Source: Deltaproteobacteria bacterium
GTDB taxonomy: Bacteria; Desulfobacterota; Deferrisomatia; Deferrisomatales; JACRMM01
Assembly (NCBI GenBank): GCA_016214985.1
Contig: JACRMM010000001.1
Location: 1 to 60,181 of the forward strand
Length of the DNA stretch: 60,181 nt
Direction: 5' to 3'
The notes under the pieces are model-generated. The model worked only from the letters and a program-made list of their open reading frames with translations. It ran no database searches and was not told where the DNA came from. Positions 9,106 through 19,267 of the stretch are shown here, piece by piece; the stretch's first letter is position 1; the number at the start of each line of letters is the position of its first letter. Both the position numbers and the translations under genes were made by a program.

Positions 9106-9156
9106 GCCACGGTCGCCCAACGGGCTCCTTCGGGACGGGAATCGGGTTCAACGCCC

Positions 9157-11922
9157 TCAGGCGCGTGGGGGCTCGACTCCGGCAATCCAGGTCGCGAGCA
9201 GGGCCTGCAGCTGGGCGAGTTTGAAGGGCTTCGTCAGGAAGTCGTCCATGCCGGCGGCCAGGCACCTCTCCCGCTCTCCCTCCATGGCATGTCCCGTCAG
9301 GGCGATCACGGGGACCCGGCGCCGCTCGCCGCTCGTCGCCCGTTCGGCGTTTCGAATCCGCCGTGTCGCCTCGTACCCGTCCATCTCGGGCATCTGGCAG
9401 TCCATCAGCACGGCGTCGTAGCGCTTGGCCGCGAACGCGCGAACGGCCTCCGCGCCGGTCGCCGCAAAATCGACCCGATAGCCGATCATCAGGAGCATCT
9501 CTGCCGCGAGTTCGCGGTTTACCGCGTTGTCCTCCGCGAGCAGGATGTGGGCAACGTCGCGAGGGACGTCGGCGCCTGCGTGGGAAGCCCCATCCAACGC
9601 CGGAGGCACTGCCACCGAACTGCTTTCGTCAGCGGAGTGGGTCGTGGACGGCGCGGCCTTTTCGAGCGGAAGCGTGAGCAGGAAGGTCGAGCCCTTCCCC
9701 GGCTCGCTCCGCACACCGATGGTTCCCCCCATGAGGCGGGCCAGGCGGCGAGCGATGGCGAGCCCCAGGCCCGTTCCTCCGTGGGTGCGGGTGGTGAAGT
9801 CGTCCACCTGCACGAAGTCCTCGAAGATGGACTGATGCCGGTCCGCTGGAATCCCCGGGCCACTGTCCTCCACCTCGAACCGCAGGAGCGCCCTCCTCTC
9901 TTCCTCGGCCTCGACGAGCACGCGCAGGGTGACGTCTCCTCGCTCCGTGAACTTGACGGCGTTGCTCACCAGGTTGCCGAGGACCTGGCTCAAGCGGTGT
10001 GGGTCGCCACGAACGAGGGCAGGGACGTCCGGAGCCACGGAGCAGGAGAGCCGGAGACCCTTTTGCGCCGCTTCTCCCAAGAAGAGACCCACGATGCGCC
10101 GGGTCTCGTCGCTGGGCTGGAAGTCCACGCGTTGCAGGGTCAGCCGGCCAGCCTCGATCTTGGACAGATCCAGGATGTCGTTGAGCACGGTCATCAGGGC
10201 ACTGCCCGAGTCGTGGACGGTCTGGGCGTAGTGTCGCTGGCGGTCGCCGAGGTCGGTCCTGAGAAGGAGTTCGGTCATGCCCAGAACGCCGTTCATCGGC
10301 GTTCGGATCTCGTGGCTCATACGGGCCAGGAACTCGGACTTGGCGCGGCTGCCGGCCTCTGCCGCGGTCTTGGCCGCCTGGAGCTCTTCGGTGGCCCTCT
10401 TGAGGTCCGTGACGTCGCGGCCCACGGACTGGACCTCGGTGGGACCGCCTTCGGCATCGAAGGTGGCCCGGTCGGTCCACTGCAGCCACCGGATCTCGCC
10501 GTCGGGCCGCAGGATCCGGTGCTCGTACGTCGCGAGGCGCCTGCCCGGGCCCAGCCGCGCGGTTTCAGCCTGCAAGAACTCCTGATCCTCCGCCGGCATG
10601 GGCGGAACGAAGGCGCGTCCGAGGAGGTCCTCCTTGGATCGTCCGAAGAAGCGACAGTAGGCCTCGTTGACGAAGGTGAGCTCGCCGGTCGGGAGCCAGC
10701 GCCGGATGAGCTCCGTCTGGTCCTCCACGATAGCCCGGTACCGAGACTCGCTCTCCCGGAGCGTCTCCTCGGCACGGCGCCGCTCGGCGACCTCGACCCC
10801 CAGGGCTGCGGACTGCCGCTCCAGCTCCTCCTCTCGCTCTCTCAACCGGTCGGCCATGTCGTTGAAGGCCTGGGCGACCTGTCCCACCTCGTCTGCGCGG
10901 TCCAAGGGGATGCGGTGGCTGAGGTCGCCGTGCCCGATGCGGTCGGCGCCGGCCCTGAGCTGCTCCAAGGGTTCGAAGACGAGCCGCCTCATCCGGCCGG
11001 CAAGCCCCCCCATCGCCAACACCCCGAACAGCAGGATCCCCCCGTCCAGGAACAGCAGGGCCGAGCGACTTGCCTCCGTCGCCTCGCCCTGAGAGAGCTC
11101 CGTGACGACCGTCCAGTCCGTTCCTGGGATCGACGCCGTCACGCCCTGCACCCGCGCGCCGGAGAAGTTCTCGTAGGAGCCGGTCCAGACGAGCGACGGA
11201 GCCCGAACGATCGCATCCAACACCGGCCGATCGCGAAGGGTCGTCCAGGCCAGCACGATCCGCCAGTCGCGGTGGGCGATGATGCGGCCTTGTCGATTGA
11301 TCACGTAAGCGAGACCCGTCCTCCCGAAACAAAGGCTCGCGACGACGTCCCAGAGCACTGTCGCCCGCAGCCGTGCCGCCACGACCCCGCCGCCCGGGGC
11401 GGGGATTGCGAGGACCAGGTACGGTTCGTTCAAGGAAGAGATCTCGACGCTGCTCACGAAGGGTCTGCCGGCCATCGCGTCCTGGAACCAGGTAGCCTGA
11501 CGGAGCGTGAACAGGTTGGCGAGGAGGGAGACGTCCTGGTGGGCGCTGACCAGCACCTCACCCCTCTGGTCGACCACCACGACCTCGCGCAGGGCCGAGT
11601 TGTTCTCTAGGAACCGCCGCAAGATCTCTGGTTTGGACGCCACCTCGTCGCAGATCAGCCCGATCAGCAGCAGGTCGTCCCGCGACCGCTCGGCGAAAGC
11701 GGTCAGCGTCTCGACCGCGTGGCGCGCGGCTTCCCCCTGGCGGGTCTCCCAGGCCTGACGCTCGTTGCGGCTCGTAAAGAAGTACACTCCTGCCCCGATC
11801 CCGACTAACGTGGCCACGAGGACCCAGGCAAGGAGCGCCAGGAGGTCTCTTCTCAGGCTGAGCCTGCGGAGGGGCTGGCGCTCCCCGGGGCCGGCCCGGG
11901 GTTTGATCGTGTTCGGTTTCAC
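9157..11922 (-). CDS. Hybrid sensor histidine kinase, dCache-HAMP-PAS-HisKA-HATPase-REC
   Basis: 921 residues. TM1 lies at about 27-50, a periplasmic double-Cache module at about 52-285, TM2 at about 290-312, HAMP to about 365, and PAS at about 390-510. HisKA has His537 (SHEIRTP), the HATPase has GTGLGLA, and a C-terminal receiver has phospho-acceptor Asp841 ([11 protein letters not shown]) and a TKPF lysine. The periplasmic module is a close paralogue of that of the chemoreceptor at 16790-19219. The GTG start lies 9 nt after the stop of a PotD-like lipoprotein gene, with GAGG unusually close to it. It is the last gene of a leftward unit of three binding-protein genes. It probably senses the state of those lipoproteins and signals by phosphorelay. 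Confidence 0.93.
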   Translation of the reverse strand: MKPNTIKPRAGPGERQPLRRLSLRRDLLALLAWVLVATLVGIGAGVYFFTSRNERQAWETRQGEAARHAVETLTAFAERSRDDLLLIGLICDEVASKPEILRRFLENNSALREVVVVDQRGEVLVSAHQDVSLLANLFTLRQATWFQDAMAGRPFVSSVEISSLNEPYLVLAIPAPGGGVVAARLRATVLWDVVASLCFGRTGLAYVINRQGRIIAHRDWRIVLAWTTLRDRPVLDAIVRAPSLVWTGSYENFSGARVQGVTASIPGTDWTVVTELSQGEATEASRSALLFLDGGILLFGVLAMGGLAGRMRRLVFEPLEQLRAGADRIGHGDLSHRIPLDRADEVGQVAQAFNDMADRLREREEELERQSAALGVEVAERRRAEETLRESESRYRAIVEDQTELIRRWLPTGELTFVNEAYCRFFGRSKEDLLGRAFVPPMPAEDQEFLQAETARLGPGRRLATYEHRILRPDGEIRWLQWTDRATFDAEGGPTEVQSVGRDVTDLKRATEELQAAKTAAEAGSRAKSEFLARMSHEIRTPMNGVLGMTELLLRTDLGDRQRHYAQTVHDSGSALMTVLNDILDLSKIEAGRLTLQRVDFQPSDETRRIVGLFLGEAAQKGLRLSCSVAPDVPALVRGDPHRLSQVLGNLVSNAVKFTERGDVTLRVLVEAEEERRALLRFEVEDSGPGIPADRHQSIFEDFVQVDDFTTRTHGGTGLGLAIARRLARLMGGTIGVRSEPGKGSTFLLTLPLEKAAPSTTHSADESSSVAVPPALDGASHAGADVPRDVAHILLAEDNAVNRELAAEMLLMIGYRVDFAATGAEAVRAFAAKRYDAVLMDCQMPEMDGYEATRRIRNAERATSGERRRVPVIALTGHAMEGERERCLAAGMDDFLTKPFKLAQLQALLATWIAGVEPPRA

Positions 11923-11931
11923 CCTCCGTCC

Positions 11932-13053
11932 TCAGCGACTCTCGTCCAGAAAGCGGCTCCACACCTCCCGGTACAGCTTCTCCCCTTGCGGGGTGAGCGC
12001 AATGAACGAGTGAGCGCGGCGCAGCACGTCGGAAGGGGGGTAACTCGACGGGTCGTCGCGGATCTCGGGCTTGAGAAGAGGATGGGCCGCTTCGTTGGCG
12101 ACGGCGTAACTCTCCCCGTTGGCATCGCGGGCGCTGATCTCGGGCCGCAGCATGAAGTTGATGAATGCCTCTGCCATGGGCCTGTTCCTGGCGGCCGCCG
12201 GAATCACGAAGTTGTCGCTCCAGAGCAGCACCCCTTCGGCCGGGAAGACATACTCCAGGGAATGGCTGTCCTGCCTGGCCAGGCGGTAGTCCTCCGGAAA
12301 GCCCTCCATGACCATAACCTTTCCGCTGGTGATGAGGGGAACGGCCTTCTCGGGCTCCTCGTCCGCGATAACGGCAGTCTTCTTGAGTTGCAGAAGTTTC
12401 CCAAGAACTGCCTGCAGGTGTTTGGGGTCTTCCGAGTTGGGCGAATGCCCGAGGGCCAGAAGAGTGAGGCCGATGAGTTCACGCATCTGGCTTCGAACGG
12501 CGACCTTGCCGGCGAGGCGCGGGCTCCACAGGTCGGCCCACCGTGTCACGGGTAGCTTTGCCAGGTCCCTTCGCAGAAGGAGCCCGGTTGTTCCGAAGCT
12601 GCACGGCACCGAGTACCGGTTGCCCGGGTCCGCCGACAGATCCCGGAAGTTGGCGAACACGTTCTTGAAGTTCGGGACGCTACGGTAGTCGATCTCGGCC
12701 AGGAGCCGGGCCTCGGCCAGGGGGCGAACGAACTGGCTCTCGATGATGGCCACGTCGCAGACCTTTCCGGCCCGCAGGCCTGCGACCGCCTCCTCCTGGC
12801 TCCGGAAGAGCTCGTGGTGCAGTTTCACCCCATACTCCCGCGCGAAGTCGTCGGCGACGGATTTGAACCCGCCCTCCGCCCAGTCGTAAACGACGAGCTC
12901 CGGGGGTGGGGGCTTGGGGGCCGCCGCCGGGGGGGCGGAGCGCTGACAGGCGACCGCCGCCAGAAGGGCCGCGGCGAGCAGGAACACTGGGCCCCATCGG
13001 GGGTCGGGCGGCACTCTGACCGAAGGTCTTGCGTGGGTCCGTCGCACGTACAT
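11932..13053 (-). CDS. PotD-like substrate-binding lipoprotein 1
   Basis: 373 residues. An N-terminal signal with lipobox LLAAVAC is followed by a Pro-rich linker and the type-II periplasmic binding-protein fold of the spermidine/putrescine-binding PotD family (LVVYDWAEGG, GTTGLLL, TRWADLWSP, FINFMLRPEISA). ATG at 13053 is preferred to an upstream in-frame codon because it sits beside GGGAGGGGAG and starts a sensible signal peptide. It is the third of three leftward paralogues and is directly followed by the hybrid kinase. No transporter gene is nearby, so a sensory role is more likely than uptake. An R-E-L motif aligns with the PotD segment bearing a polyamine-contacting Glu, but the other pocket residues differ. 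Confidence 0.9.
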   Translation of the reverse strand: MYVRRTHARPSVRVPPDPRWGPVFLLAAALLAAVACQRSAPPAAAPKPPPPELVVYDWAEGGFKSVADDFAREYGVKLHHELFRSQEEAVAGLRAGKVCDVAIIESQFVRPLAEARLLAEIDYRSVPNFKNVFANFRDLSADPGNRYSVPCSFGTTGLLLRRDLAKLPVTRWADLWSPRLAGKVAVRSQMRELIGLTLLALGHSPNSEDPKHLQAVLGKLLQLKKTAVIADEEPEKAVPLITSGKVMVMEGFPEDYRLARQDSHSLEYVFPAEGVLLWSDNFVIPAAARNRPMAEAFINFMLRPEISARDANGESYAVANEAAHPLLKPEIRDDPSSYPPSDVLRRAHSFIALTPQGEKLYREVWSRFLDESR

Positions 13054-13180
13054 GGCCGGTTTCTCCCCTCCCGTCGCAACTTCGGCGCGCCCGCACGGCG
13101 CACCTCGTCCACTTCTTCCTGCAGGAACCAATCTCGTCGACGCGGCGGGGAGTCGGCGTCTTGCCCGGCTCTCGGGGACC

Positions 13181-14284
13181 TCAGCCGCCTCGCCGACCGC
13201 CGCCCCGACCCTGGGTTGCTGACTTGAACCGCTTCCATACGTCGTCGTAGAGCTTCTCGCCTTTCTCGCTTAATGTCGTGTAGACGTGCGCCCGCCGGAG
13301 GACCTCCATCGGTGGGAACAAGACCCGGTCGTTGCGAAGCTCAGGGGCGATGAGCGGCAGGGACGCGTCGTTGGCGGTCGCATACTTCTTCTCATTGACG
13401 ATCCGCGCGCTCACCTCGGGCCGCAGGAGGTAGTTGAGGAACACCTCCGCGGTCTCCTTTCGGGCGCTCCTGGCGGGAATTGTGTAGCTGTCGCTCCACA
13501 GCGTCGTGGCGTCCTCCGGGACGACGTAACGCACGGCCTTGTTCTGCTGTGCGGCGACCCGGTAGTCCTCGGCCCAGCCCTGCAGGACCACGACACGGCC
13601 GCTTAGGAGCTCGGGCACGGCGCTCGACGCCTCGACGCCGAGGAGGACGAAGGGCTTCTCTACGGCCAGGAGCCTCTCGAGGGCCTGCTTCAGCTCCTTC
13701 GGATCCTCGGAGTTGAGTGCGCAGCCGAGGGAGAGGAGGGTGAGCGCCAGGACCTCCCGCGGCTGGTCGCGAAGGGCGACCTTACCCGCGTACCGCGGCT
13801 TCCACAGGTCGGCCCACCGCTTCACGGTGTCTCCCACCAGGTCGGTGCGCACCAGGAGGCCCGTGGTGCCGTAGTGGTAGGGCACCGAATGCCGGTTCCC
13901 GGGGTCTACGGCGAGGTCGCGGAAGTTCGGCGAGACGTTCTTGAAGTTCGAGACGTTGCGGAAGTCGATCTCGGCCAGGAGGTCCTGCTCTCTCAGGGTG
14001 GCGACGAAGTCGTTGTCGAGCACCGCGACGTCGGGGGCCACCTGACCGGTGCGGATCTTCTCCACGGCTTCTTCCATGGACTCGTAGGTGAGGTACGTCA
14101 CCTTGACGCCAGTCTCGGCCGTGAAGGCGTCGAGCACCGACTGCGGCATGTCCTCGGCCCAGTCGTAGAAGACGAGCTCCGGCGTCAGGTGGGGTTTCTG
14201 CACTGCGGCGACGGGCTCGGAGCGGTTGCAGGCCCCGAGGATGGCCGCGCTGAGCAGGAGGACGACGGAAAATTTCTCGCGCAC
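13181..14284 (-). CDS. PotD-like substrate-binding lipoprotein 2
   Basis: 367 residues. The short signal peptide has lipobox ILGAC. The mature part shows the family landmarks LVFYDWAEDMP, NFKNVSPNFRDL, DPGNRHSVPYHYGTTGLL, KRWADLWKP and LNYLLRPEVSA. It is most similar to copy 4 across the central 70 residues, which points to duplication before one copy was inverted. The GTG start has AGGA about 9 nt upstream. It lies between copies 3 and 1 with gaps of 76 and 127 nt. Should be tethered on the periplasmic face of a membrane. The ligand is unknown; polyamine, amine or peptide-like ligands are all possible in this fold. Confidence 0.9.
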   Translation of the reverse strand: MREKFSVVLLLSAAILGACNRSEPVAAVQKPHLTPELVFYDWAEDMPQSVLDAFTAETGVKVTYLTYESMEEAVEKIRTGQVAPDVAVLDNDFVATLREQDLLAEIDFRNVSNFKNVSPNFRDLAVDPGNRHSVPYHYGTTGLLVRTDLVGDTVKRWADLWKPRYAGKVALRDQPREVLALTLLSLGCALNSEDPKELKQALERLLAVEKPFVLLGVEASSAVPELLSGRVVVLQGWAEDYRVAAQQNKAVRYVVPEDATTLWSDSYTIPARSARKETAEVFLNYLLRPEVSARIVNEKKYATANDASLPLIAPELRNDRVLFPPMEVLRRAHVYTTLSEKGEKLYDDVWKRFKSATQGRGGGRRGG

Positions 14285-14360
14285 GTTGGTTGTCCTGGTC
14301 TCGAGTCTGGCCGCGGAGAGGCCCGCGGGTTACGAAGGCAGCGGTTGGCGGCTCCTGCCG

Positions 14361-15482
14361 TCAGCGACTGGCTCGCGCCTCGAAGCGCCGCCAGAGGTCC
14401 TCGTAGCGACGAACCCCCTCGGGGTGCAAGGGGAGGATGACTTCGGCACCCTTCAACACCTCCTGGGGCGGGTAGAGCACGGGGTCGTTCCGAATCGACG
14501 GTTCTACAAAGGGAACGGCGGCCTCGTTGGCACTGGGGTATCCCTTCTCGTTCGTAATCTTCGCCGAGATATCCGGCCGGAGCAGGTAGTTCAGGAAGAC
14601 CTCCCCCGTGTGTCGATTCGGGCTGCTTGCCGGGATGACCAGGCTGTCGTTCCACAGCAGAGCGCCCTCCTTGGGTACGACGAAGGCGACGGCCTTGTTC
14701 TTCTCGCGACCGACGCGGTAGTCCTTCGCATACCCCATGGACACCGCGACCTTCCCATCGGCCAGCGCTTGTGCGCTGGTGTCCGGGTCGAAGTCCTCCA
14801 AGGCAAGGGCGTGGGGCTTCAGCTCCAAGAGCCGCCCGAGTGCGGCCTCGAGCTCGGCCGGGCTCTCCGAGTTGGCCGAGAACCCGAGCGACTTGAGGGT
14901 GAGCGCGATGACATCCCTGTGGATTCCCATCCAAAGGCCCACCTTGCCTCGGTAGCGGGGATCCCAGAGGTCCGCCCAACTCGTGACCGGCCTTCGTGCC
15001 AGGTCGGTCCGCACCACGAGGCCTGTGAGCCCCCAGTTGAATGGGACGTTGTGGCGGTTACCGGGGTCGGAGACGAGGTCCCGGAAGTTGGGGGCGAGGT
15101 TCTTGTGGTTCGGGATGTTCCGGTAGTCGAGCTCCGCCAGGAGGCGGTCCCGTGTCATCTCGGGGAGGAAACGGCTCTCGAGCACAAACACGTCGTACAC
15201 GCGGCCGGCCCGGATGTTTGCCATGGCGTCTTCCTGCGACTCATAGACCTCGTATCGGACCTTGACGCCATACTCCCTCTGAAACTGATCCAGGACCGCC
15301 GCAGGGATGTCTCCTTCCCAGTCGTAGAGTACGAGCTCGCGAGCGAGGGGCTGCGGGGCTGTCGCGGGGGGCGGCGCCGAAGGCTGACAGGAACACAGCG
15401 CCGCGGCGAGGACCGCGGCGAGGCACCGGAGGAACCGTCGGAACGGCAGAATGCGCCCCGGTGTGGCACTGCGAGGGTTCAC
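14361..15482 (-). CDS. PotD-like substrate-binding lipoprotein 3
   Basis: 373 residues. I chose the GTG at 15482 because GGGAGGG lies 6 nt upstream and it gives a clean signal peptide ending in lipobox ALCSC. The fold markers are LVLYDWEGDIP, NHKNLAPNFRDL, NVPFNWGLTGLVV, TSWADLWDP and LNYLLRPDISAK. It is the most divergent of the four: the pocket segment reads H-R-D-V where the others have R-E-V/L, and FNWGLTG replaces Y/F-G-T-T-G, so its ligand may differ. It is first in the leftward unit, reading from the divergent promoter region at 15483-15691. Confidence 0.9.
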   Translation of the reverse strand: MNPRSATPGRILPFRRFLRCLAAVLAAALCSCQPSAPPPATAPQPLARELVLYDWEGDIPAAVLDQFQREYGVKVRYEVYESQEDAMANIRAGRVYDVFVLESRFLPEMTRDRLLAELDYRNIPNHKNLAPNFRDLVSDPGNRHNVPFNWGLTGLVVRTDLARRPVTSWADLWDPRYRGKVGLWMGIHRDVIALTLKSLGFSANSESPAELEAALGRLLELKPHALALEDFDPDTSAQALADGKVAVSMGYAKDYRVGREKNKAVAFVVPKEGALLWNDSLVIPASSPNRHTGEVFLNYLLRPDISAKITNEKGYPSANEAAVPFVEPSIRNDPVLYPPQEVLKGAEVILPLHPEGVRRYEDLWRRFEARASR

Positions 15483-15691
15483 CTGTTCCCTCCCTTCGGG
15501 TGACCGCATCCTGCGTGTCCTCAGGCTGCGGAAGGCGGGGGAGCTCTCGAGGAATCACCCCTCCAACGTTTCGGACCCTGGTGCGATTCCCTTGAGGGAG
15601 AGGGGGCGCGTGACGGCCCGGCTCAAGGGATTCCCTCTCGGTGCCGAAGCATATTCGCAGACCTCCCTCTTTCCCCGCCCGGAGGAGCCCC
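15483..15691. promoter_or_regulatory. Divergent control region between binding-protein units
   Basis: 209 bp separate the start codons of copy 3 (leftward, ending in the hybrid kinase) and copy 4 (rightward, ending in the chemoreceptor). Both promoters must lie here, which would allow joint control. I could not identify convincing promoter hexamers or an operator palindrome. Only the two ribosome sites, GGGAGGG on minus and GGAGGAG on plus, are clear. Confidence 0.5.
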
Positions 15692-16765
15692 ATGCGTCGC
15701 CCGCACCTGTCGCTCCTGTTCTTGATCGGCCTCGCCGTCGCCTGCAGCCGCCAGGAACCGTCCAGGCCGGCGCAGGACTCCCAGCCCGCCTCGGAGCTGG
15801 TCTTCTACAACTGGGAGGGGGACATGCCCTCGTCGGTGCTGGACGCCTTCACCGCGAAGCACGGGGTCAAGGTCCGGTACGTGACGTTTGGCTCCCAGGA
15901 GGAGGCGGTGGAGACGATCGAGGCCGGGAAGCTGGTCTGGGACGTGGCGGTCGTCGAGACCGAGTACTTGTCGCGCCTGATTCGAGGCAGGCTGCTCGCC
16001 GAGATCGACCCCCAGGGCCTGACGAACTTCAAGAACGTATCGCCGAACTTCCGCGACCTCGCGGCCGACCCGGGCAATCGCCACTCGGTCCCGTACCACT
16101 TCGGTACCACCGGGCTTCTGGTCCGCACCGACCTGCTCGGGGACTCGGTGAAGCGCTGGGCCGACCTGTGGAAGCCCGGCTTCGCCGGACGGATCGGGGT
16201 GCGGGACAGCCGCCGGGAGGTCCTGGGGTTCACGCTCGTCTCCCTGGGCTATTCCTTCAACTCTGAAAACCCTGCTGAGCTCGAGGCGGCCCTGAAGAGG
16301 CTCCGAGAGTTCAAGAAACCGCCCGTCTTCGTGGAGGTCGAGGCCGCCAAGGCGGTTCCCAAGCTCCTCGGCGGCGAGGTCGCCGTCCTCCAGGGATGGG
16401 CCGAGGACTACGCCATGGCCGTCGAGAAGAACAAGGCAGTCCGCTACGTGATCCCCGAGGAGGGCTGCACGCTGTGGGGGGACCACTTCGTGGTTTCCGC
16501 GCGAACCCCAAACCAGTCCGCGGCGGCTCGCTTTCTCGACTTCCTCCTCGAGCCGGAGGTCGGCGCCCTCATGGTGAACGAGAAGAAGTACGCCAACGCC
16601 AACGAGGCCGCCCTGCCCCTGGTGAAGCCGGAGATCCGAAACGACCCGGTGATCTACCCCCCGGCCGCGCAGCTGGCCAAGGGCCACTACTACTCGACCC
16701 TGAGCGAGGAGGGCGAGCGGCTCTACGCCGACGTCTGGAGCCGTTTCAAGACCACCCGTCGGTGA
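15692..16765 (+). CDS. PotD-like substrate-binding lipoprotein 4
   Basis: 357 residues from the ATG at 15692, which follows GGAGGAG. An earlier in-frame ATG at 15641 lacks a ribosome site and would spoil the signal peptide. Lipobox LAVAC; then LVFYNWEGDMP, NFKNVSPNFRDL, SVPYHFGTTGLLV, KRWADLWKP, DSRREVLG and LDFLLEPEVGA. It is clearly the closest sister of copy 2. The chemoreceptor gene starts 24 nt after its stop with hardly any ribosome site of its own, so the two are likely translationally coupled. This supports the view that the lipoprotein presents a ligand to the receptor. Confidence 0.9.
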   Translation: MRRPHLSLLFLIGLAVACSRQEPSRPAQDSQPASELVFYNWEGDMPSSVLDAFTAKHGVKVRYVTFGSQEEAVETIEAGKLVWDVAVVETEYLSRLIRGRLLAEIDPQGLTNFKNVSPNFRDLAADPGNRHSVPYHFGTTGLLVRTDLLGDSVKRWADLWKPGFAGRIGVRDSRREVLGFTLVSLGYSFNSENPAELEAALKRLREFKKPPVFVEVEAAKAVPKLLGGEVAVLQGWAEDYAMAVEKNKAVRYVIPEEGCTLWGDHFVVSARTPNQSAAARFLDFLLEPEVGALMVNEKKYANANEAALPLVKPEIRNDPVIYPPAAQLAKGHYYSTLSEEGERLYADVWSRFKTTRR

Positions 16766-16789
16766 ACGGGGGCAAAGACGAAGAAACCG

Positions 16790-19219
16790 ATGAACCCGCG
16801 GCCGCGGAATCGACCCGAACGCGCATCGGCGCGCCGCCGAAGCCTCAAGTGGGGGCTCCTCCTGTTCCTGGGCGCCCTCCTGTTCGGGATCCTGCTCCCC
16901 ACTGGGGCAGGGGTCTACCTCTTCGTCTCCCGTATGGAGCAGGACGCCTGGCAGACCCGCCAGCGGGAGTCGGCGCTACGTGCCGCGCAGGTCGTGTCCG
17001 GATTCCTCGAGCGCACCCGGGACTCCTTGGCCCTGCTCAACCTGTTGGGCGCCCGTGAGCTCTCCTCCGATCCCCAACGGCTCCGGCGCGTTGTCGAGCG
17101 AAACCCCGCGTTCCGAGAGATTGTGCGAGTCGACGCGGCAGGTGGGATCGTGGCCACGGTGAACCAGGACTCCCCGGTGATGGCGAATCTCTTCACCATC
17201 GCCCAGTCTCAGTGGTTTCAGACGGCGATGCGGGGCGACTTCTTCGTGGGCAGCGTGGAGTTGTCCTCCTTTCGAGAGCCCTACCTCGTCATGGCCGCGC
17301 CCGCCCCCGACGGAGGGGTCATGGGTCTGAGGCTGCGGATGACCGTGCTCTGGGACGTGGTGGCGGCCCTCGGCTTCGGCAAGACCGGCGTCGCCTACGT
17401 GGTGGACCGGGGGGGGCGTGTGATCGCACACCCCGATCGCGCCGTGATCCTCGCGGGAACGACGCTGCGGGGCCGGCCCGAGTTCGAGGCCGCGGTGCGC
17501 GGCGGGAAACAGGGGTGGCGGGGCACGTATTTCGACGTCCAGGGCAAGAAGGTCCAAGGGGTGGCCGCGGCCGTCCCGGGGACCTCGTGGGTGATGTTCG
17601 CCGAGCTCCCCCTGACCGAGGCGACTGCCGCCAGCCGCACCGCGCTTCTCTTCCTCGGCGGCGGATTCCTGGCCTTCGGTTGCGTGGCCACGGCCATCGC
17701 CGTGCCCCGGCTCCGAAACCTCATCTTTCAGCCCCTCGAGGCCCTGCGGGAAGGGGCCGCGCGGGTCGGCGACGGGGACCTCGAACACCGCATTCTCCTG
17801 GCCCGCCGCGACGAGATGGGCGAACTCGCCGAGGCCTTCAACGAGATGACCGGGCAACTGCGGGGTTCGAGGCAGCATCTGGCCTCGATCGCCGCCCACC
17901 TCGCGGGCCAGAGTCTGGACCTGGAGGAGCGGGCCGAGAGCACCCGCCGGGGAGCCGAGGAGCAGCTCTCGCGCTGTCTCGCCGGTTCGCAGAAAGCCGA
18001 GGACGTCGCGCGGGTGCTGCAGCCGCTGACGGTGGTGGCGGGCGGCTTGAAGGAGGAGTCGGAGCAGACGGCCGCTTCTGTCCAGCAGGTTCTGGCCATG
18101 ACGCAGCAGGTCCACGGCGACATGGGCGTGCTGTGCCGGCGGGTGGAGACCGCCGGAGCCTCGGTCCGGGACCTCGACGACACCACGGCGAACGTGACGG
18201 CGGTCATGGAGCAGGCCGGCGCCGCGGCCCGATCGGTGGCCGCCTCGGCGGCCGCCATCGACCGCGTCTCTGCCGATCTGCGCGGGGGCGTGGGGGAAGG
18301 CCGTGAACTGGCCGAAGACGCGGCCGCGCGGGCGGTCGTCGGGCGGCAGTCCATGGCCGAGGCCCTCCAGGGCATGGAGCGGATCCGGGGGGCCGTGCAG
18401 ACCGCGGTCGACTGTTTCGATCGCCTGGGTGCCGAGCTTCAGCGGGTGGGTCAGGTGACCCAGGTGATCCAGGATATCGCCGGAAGGACCAATCTGCTGT
18501 CGCTCAACGCCGCCATCATCGCGGCGCAGGCCGGCGAGCACGGGAGAGCCTTTGCCGTAGTGGCCGCCGAGATCCGCAGCCTCGCCGAGAAGACGTCGGC
18601 GAGCACCCGGCAGATCCAGGGCGTGGTGGACGGGGTGGCCGCCGGCCGCAGGGAAGCCGCGGCCGCCATCACCCAAGGGGTTGAGCGGGTGCTGGAGGGA
18701 GTGGCGGCGGCCGAGAAGACGGGGGCGGTGCTCGAGGCCATCCACCAGAGCTCCGAGCGTGCGGCCGGACGCCTTCGGGAGGTGGACGCTGCAGCCGACG
18801 CACAGGCAGCGGAAGCATCACGGGTATCCGAGGAGATCCGCCAAATCACGGCCAGTGTCGCCTCGATCGTCGACGCGATGCGCAGTCAGCAGCAGCGCAC
18901 GAGCGAGATTCGCGAAGCCTTGGCGGAAACGGAGGAGGTGGCGCGCGATACCCTCTCTGCGGCAAACGAGCAGAGACAGGGGTTGGAGTCCGTCACCCGG
19001 ACGTTGACCGCGACGACTCGGGCCACGGACGAAGTCGACAGCGCCATCCTGAACGTCGACCAACTGCTGGCGGGGCTCCGCAGCGACGTGGGCATCCTGG
19101 ACACGCGCGCCAGGGCGCAGCTCGAGGGCGTGAGGCAGCTCGAAACCGACGCCCGCACCCTTTCCCTCCTGGCCGGCGAGATCCGTGCCGGCCTCGAAGG
19201 TTCTTCGTCAGACAGCTGA
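16790..19219 (+). CDS. Methyl-accepting chemotaxis protein with dCache sensor
   Basis: 809 residues. TM1 lies at about 23-45. A periplasmic double-Cache module (about 47-280) matches that of the hybrid kinase in motif after motif (QWFQx[25 protein letters not shown]). TM2 lies at about 284-306 and HAMP runs to about 360. A long signalling coiled coil has its hairpin tip near 563-605. The tip keeps TNLLSLNAA and [19 protein letters not shown] but reads A-A-I-I-A-A-Q where most receptors have A-A-I-E-A-A-R, and V-A-A-E for V-A-D-E. There is no C-terminal NWETF-type tether. It follows lipoprotein copy 4 closely. Transmits to CheA/CheW, or to another output, in response to the binding-protein ligands; no che genes are in the window. 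Confidence 0.93.
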   Translation: MNPRPRNRPERASARRRSLKWGLLLFLGALLFGILLPTGAGVYLFVSRMEQDAWQTRQRESALRAAQVVSGFLERTRDSLALLNLLGARELSSDPQRLRRVVERNPAFREIVRVDAAGGIVATVNQDSPVMANLFTIAQSQWFQTAMRGDFFVGSVELSSFREPYLVMAAPAPDGGVMGLRLRMTVLWDVVAALGFGKTGVAYVVDRGGRVIAHPDRAVILAGTTLRGRPEFEAAVRGGKQGWRGTYFDVQGKKVQGVAAAVPGTSWVMFAELPLTEATAASRTALLFLGGGFLAFGCVATAIAVPRLRNLIFQPLEALREGAARVGDGDLEHRILLARRDEMGELAEAFNEMTGQLRGSRQHLASIAAHLAGQSLDLEERAESTRRGAEEQLSRCLAGSQKAEDVARVLQPLTVVAGGLKEESEQTAASVQQVLAMTQQVHGDMGVLCRRVETAGASVRDLDDTTANVTAVMEQAGAAARSVAASAAAIDRVSADLRGGVGEGRELAEDAAARAVVGRQSMAEALQGMERIRGAVQTAVDCFDRLGAELQRVGQVTQVIQDIAGRTNLLSLNAAIIAAQAGEHGRAFAVVAAEIRSLAEKTSASTRQIQGVVDGVAAGRREAAAAITQGVERVLEGVAAAEKTGAVLEAIHQSSERAAGRLREVDAAADAQAAEASRVSEEIRQITASVASIVDAMRSQQQRTSEIREALAETEEVARDTLSAANEQRQGLESVTRTLTATTRATDEVDSAILNVDQLLAGLRSDVGILDTRARAQLEGVRQLETDARTLSLLAGEIRAGLEGSSSDS

Positions 19220-19267
19220 CCCCTCGCACCGCCTCGGCATCGGCCCATACGCAGCCCGCCCCCGAGA

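Noticed and set aside
9289..11610. A 773-codon plus-strand frame opposite the hybrid kinase
   Set aside because: It has no recognisable domain, whereas the minus strand has HisKA, HATPase and receiver motifs.
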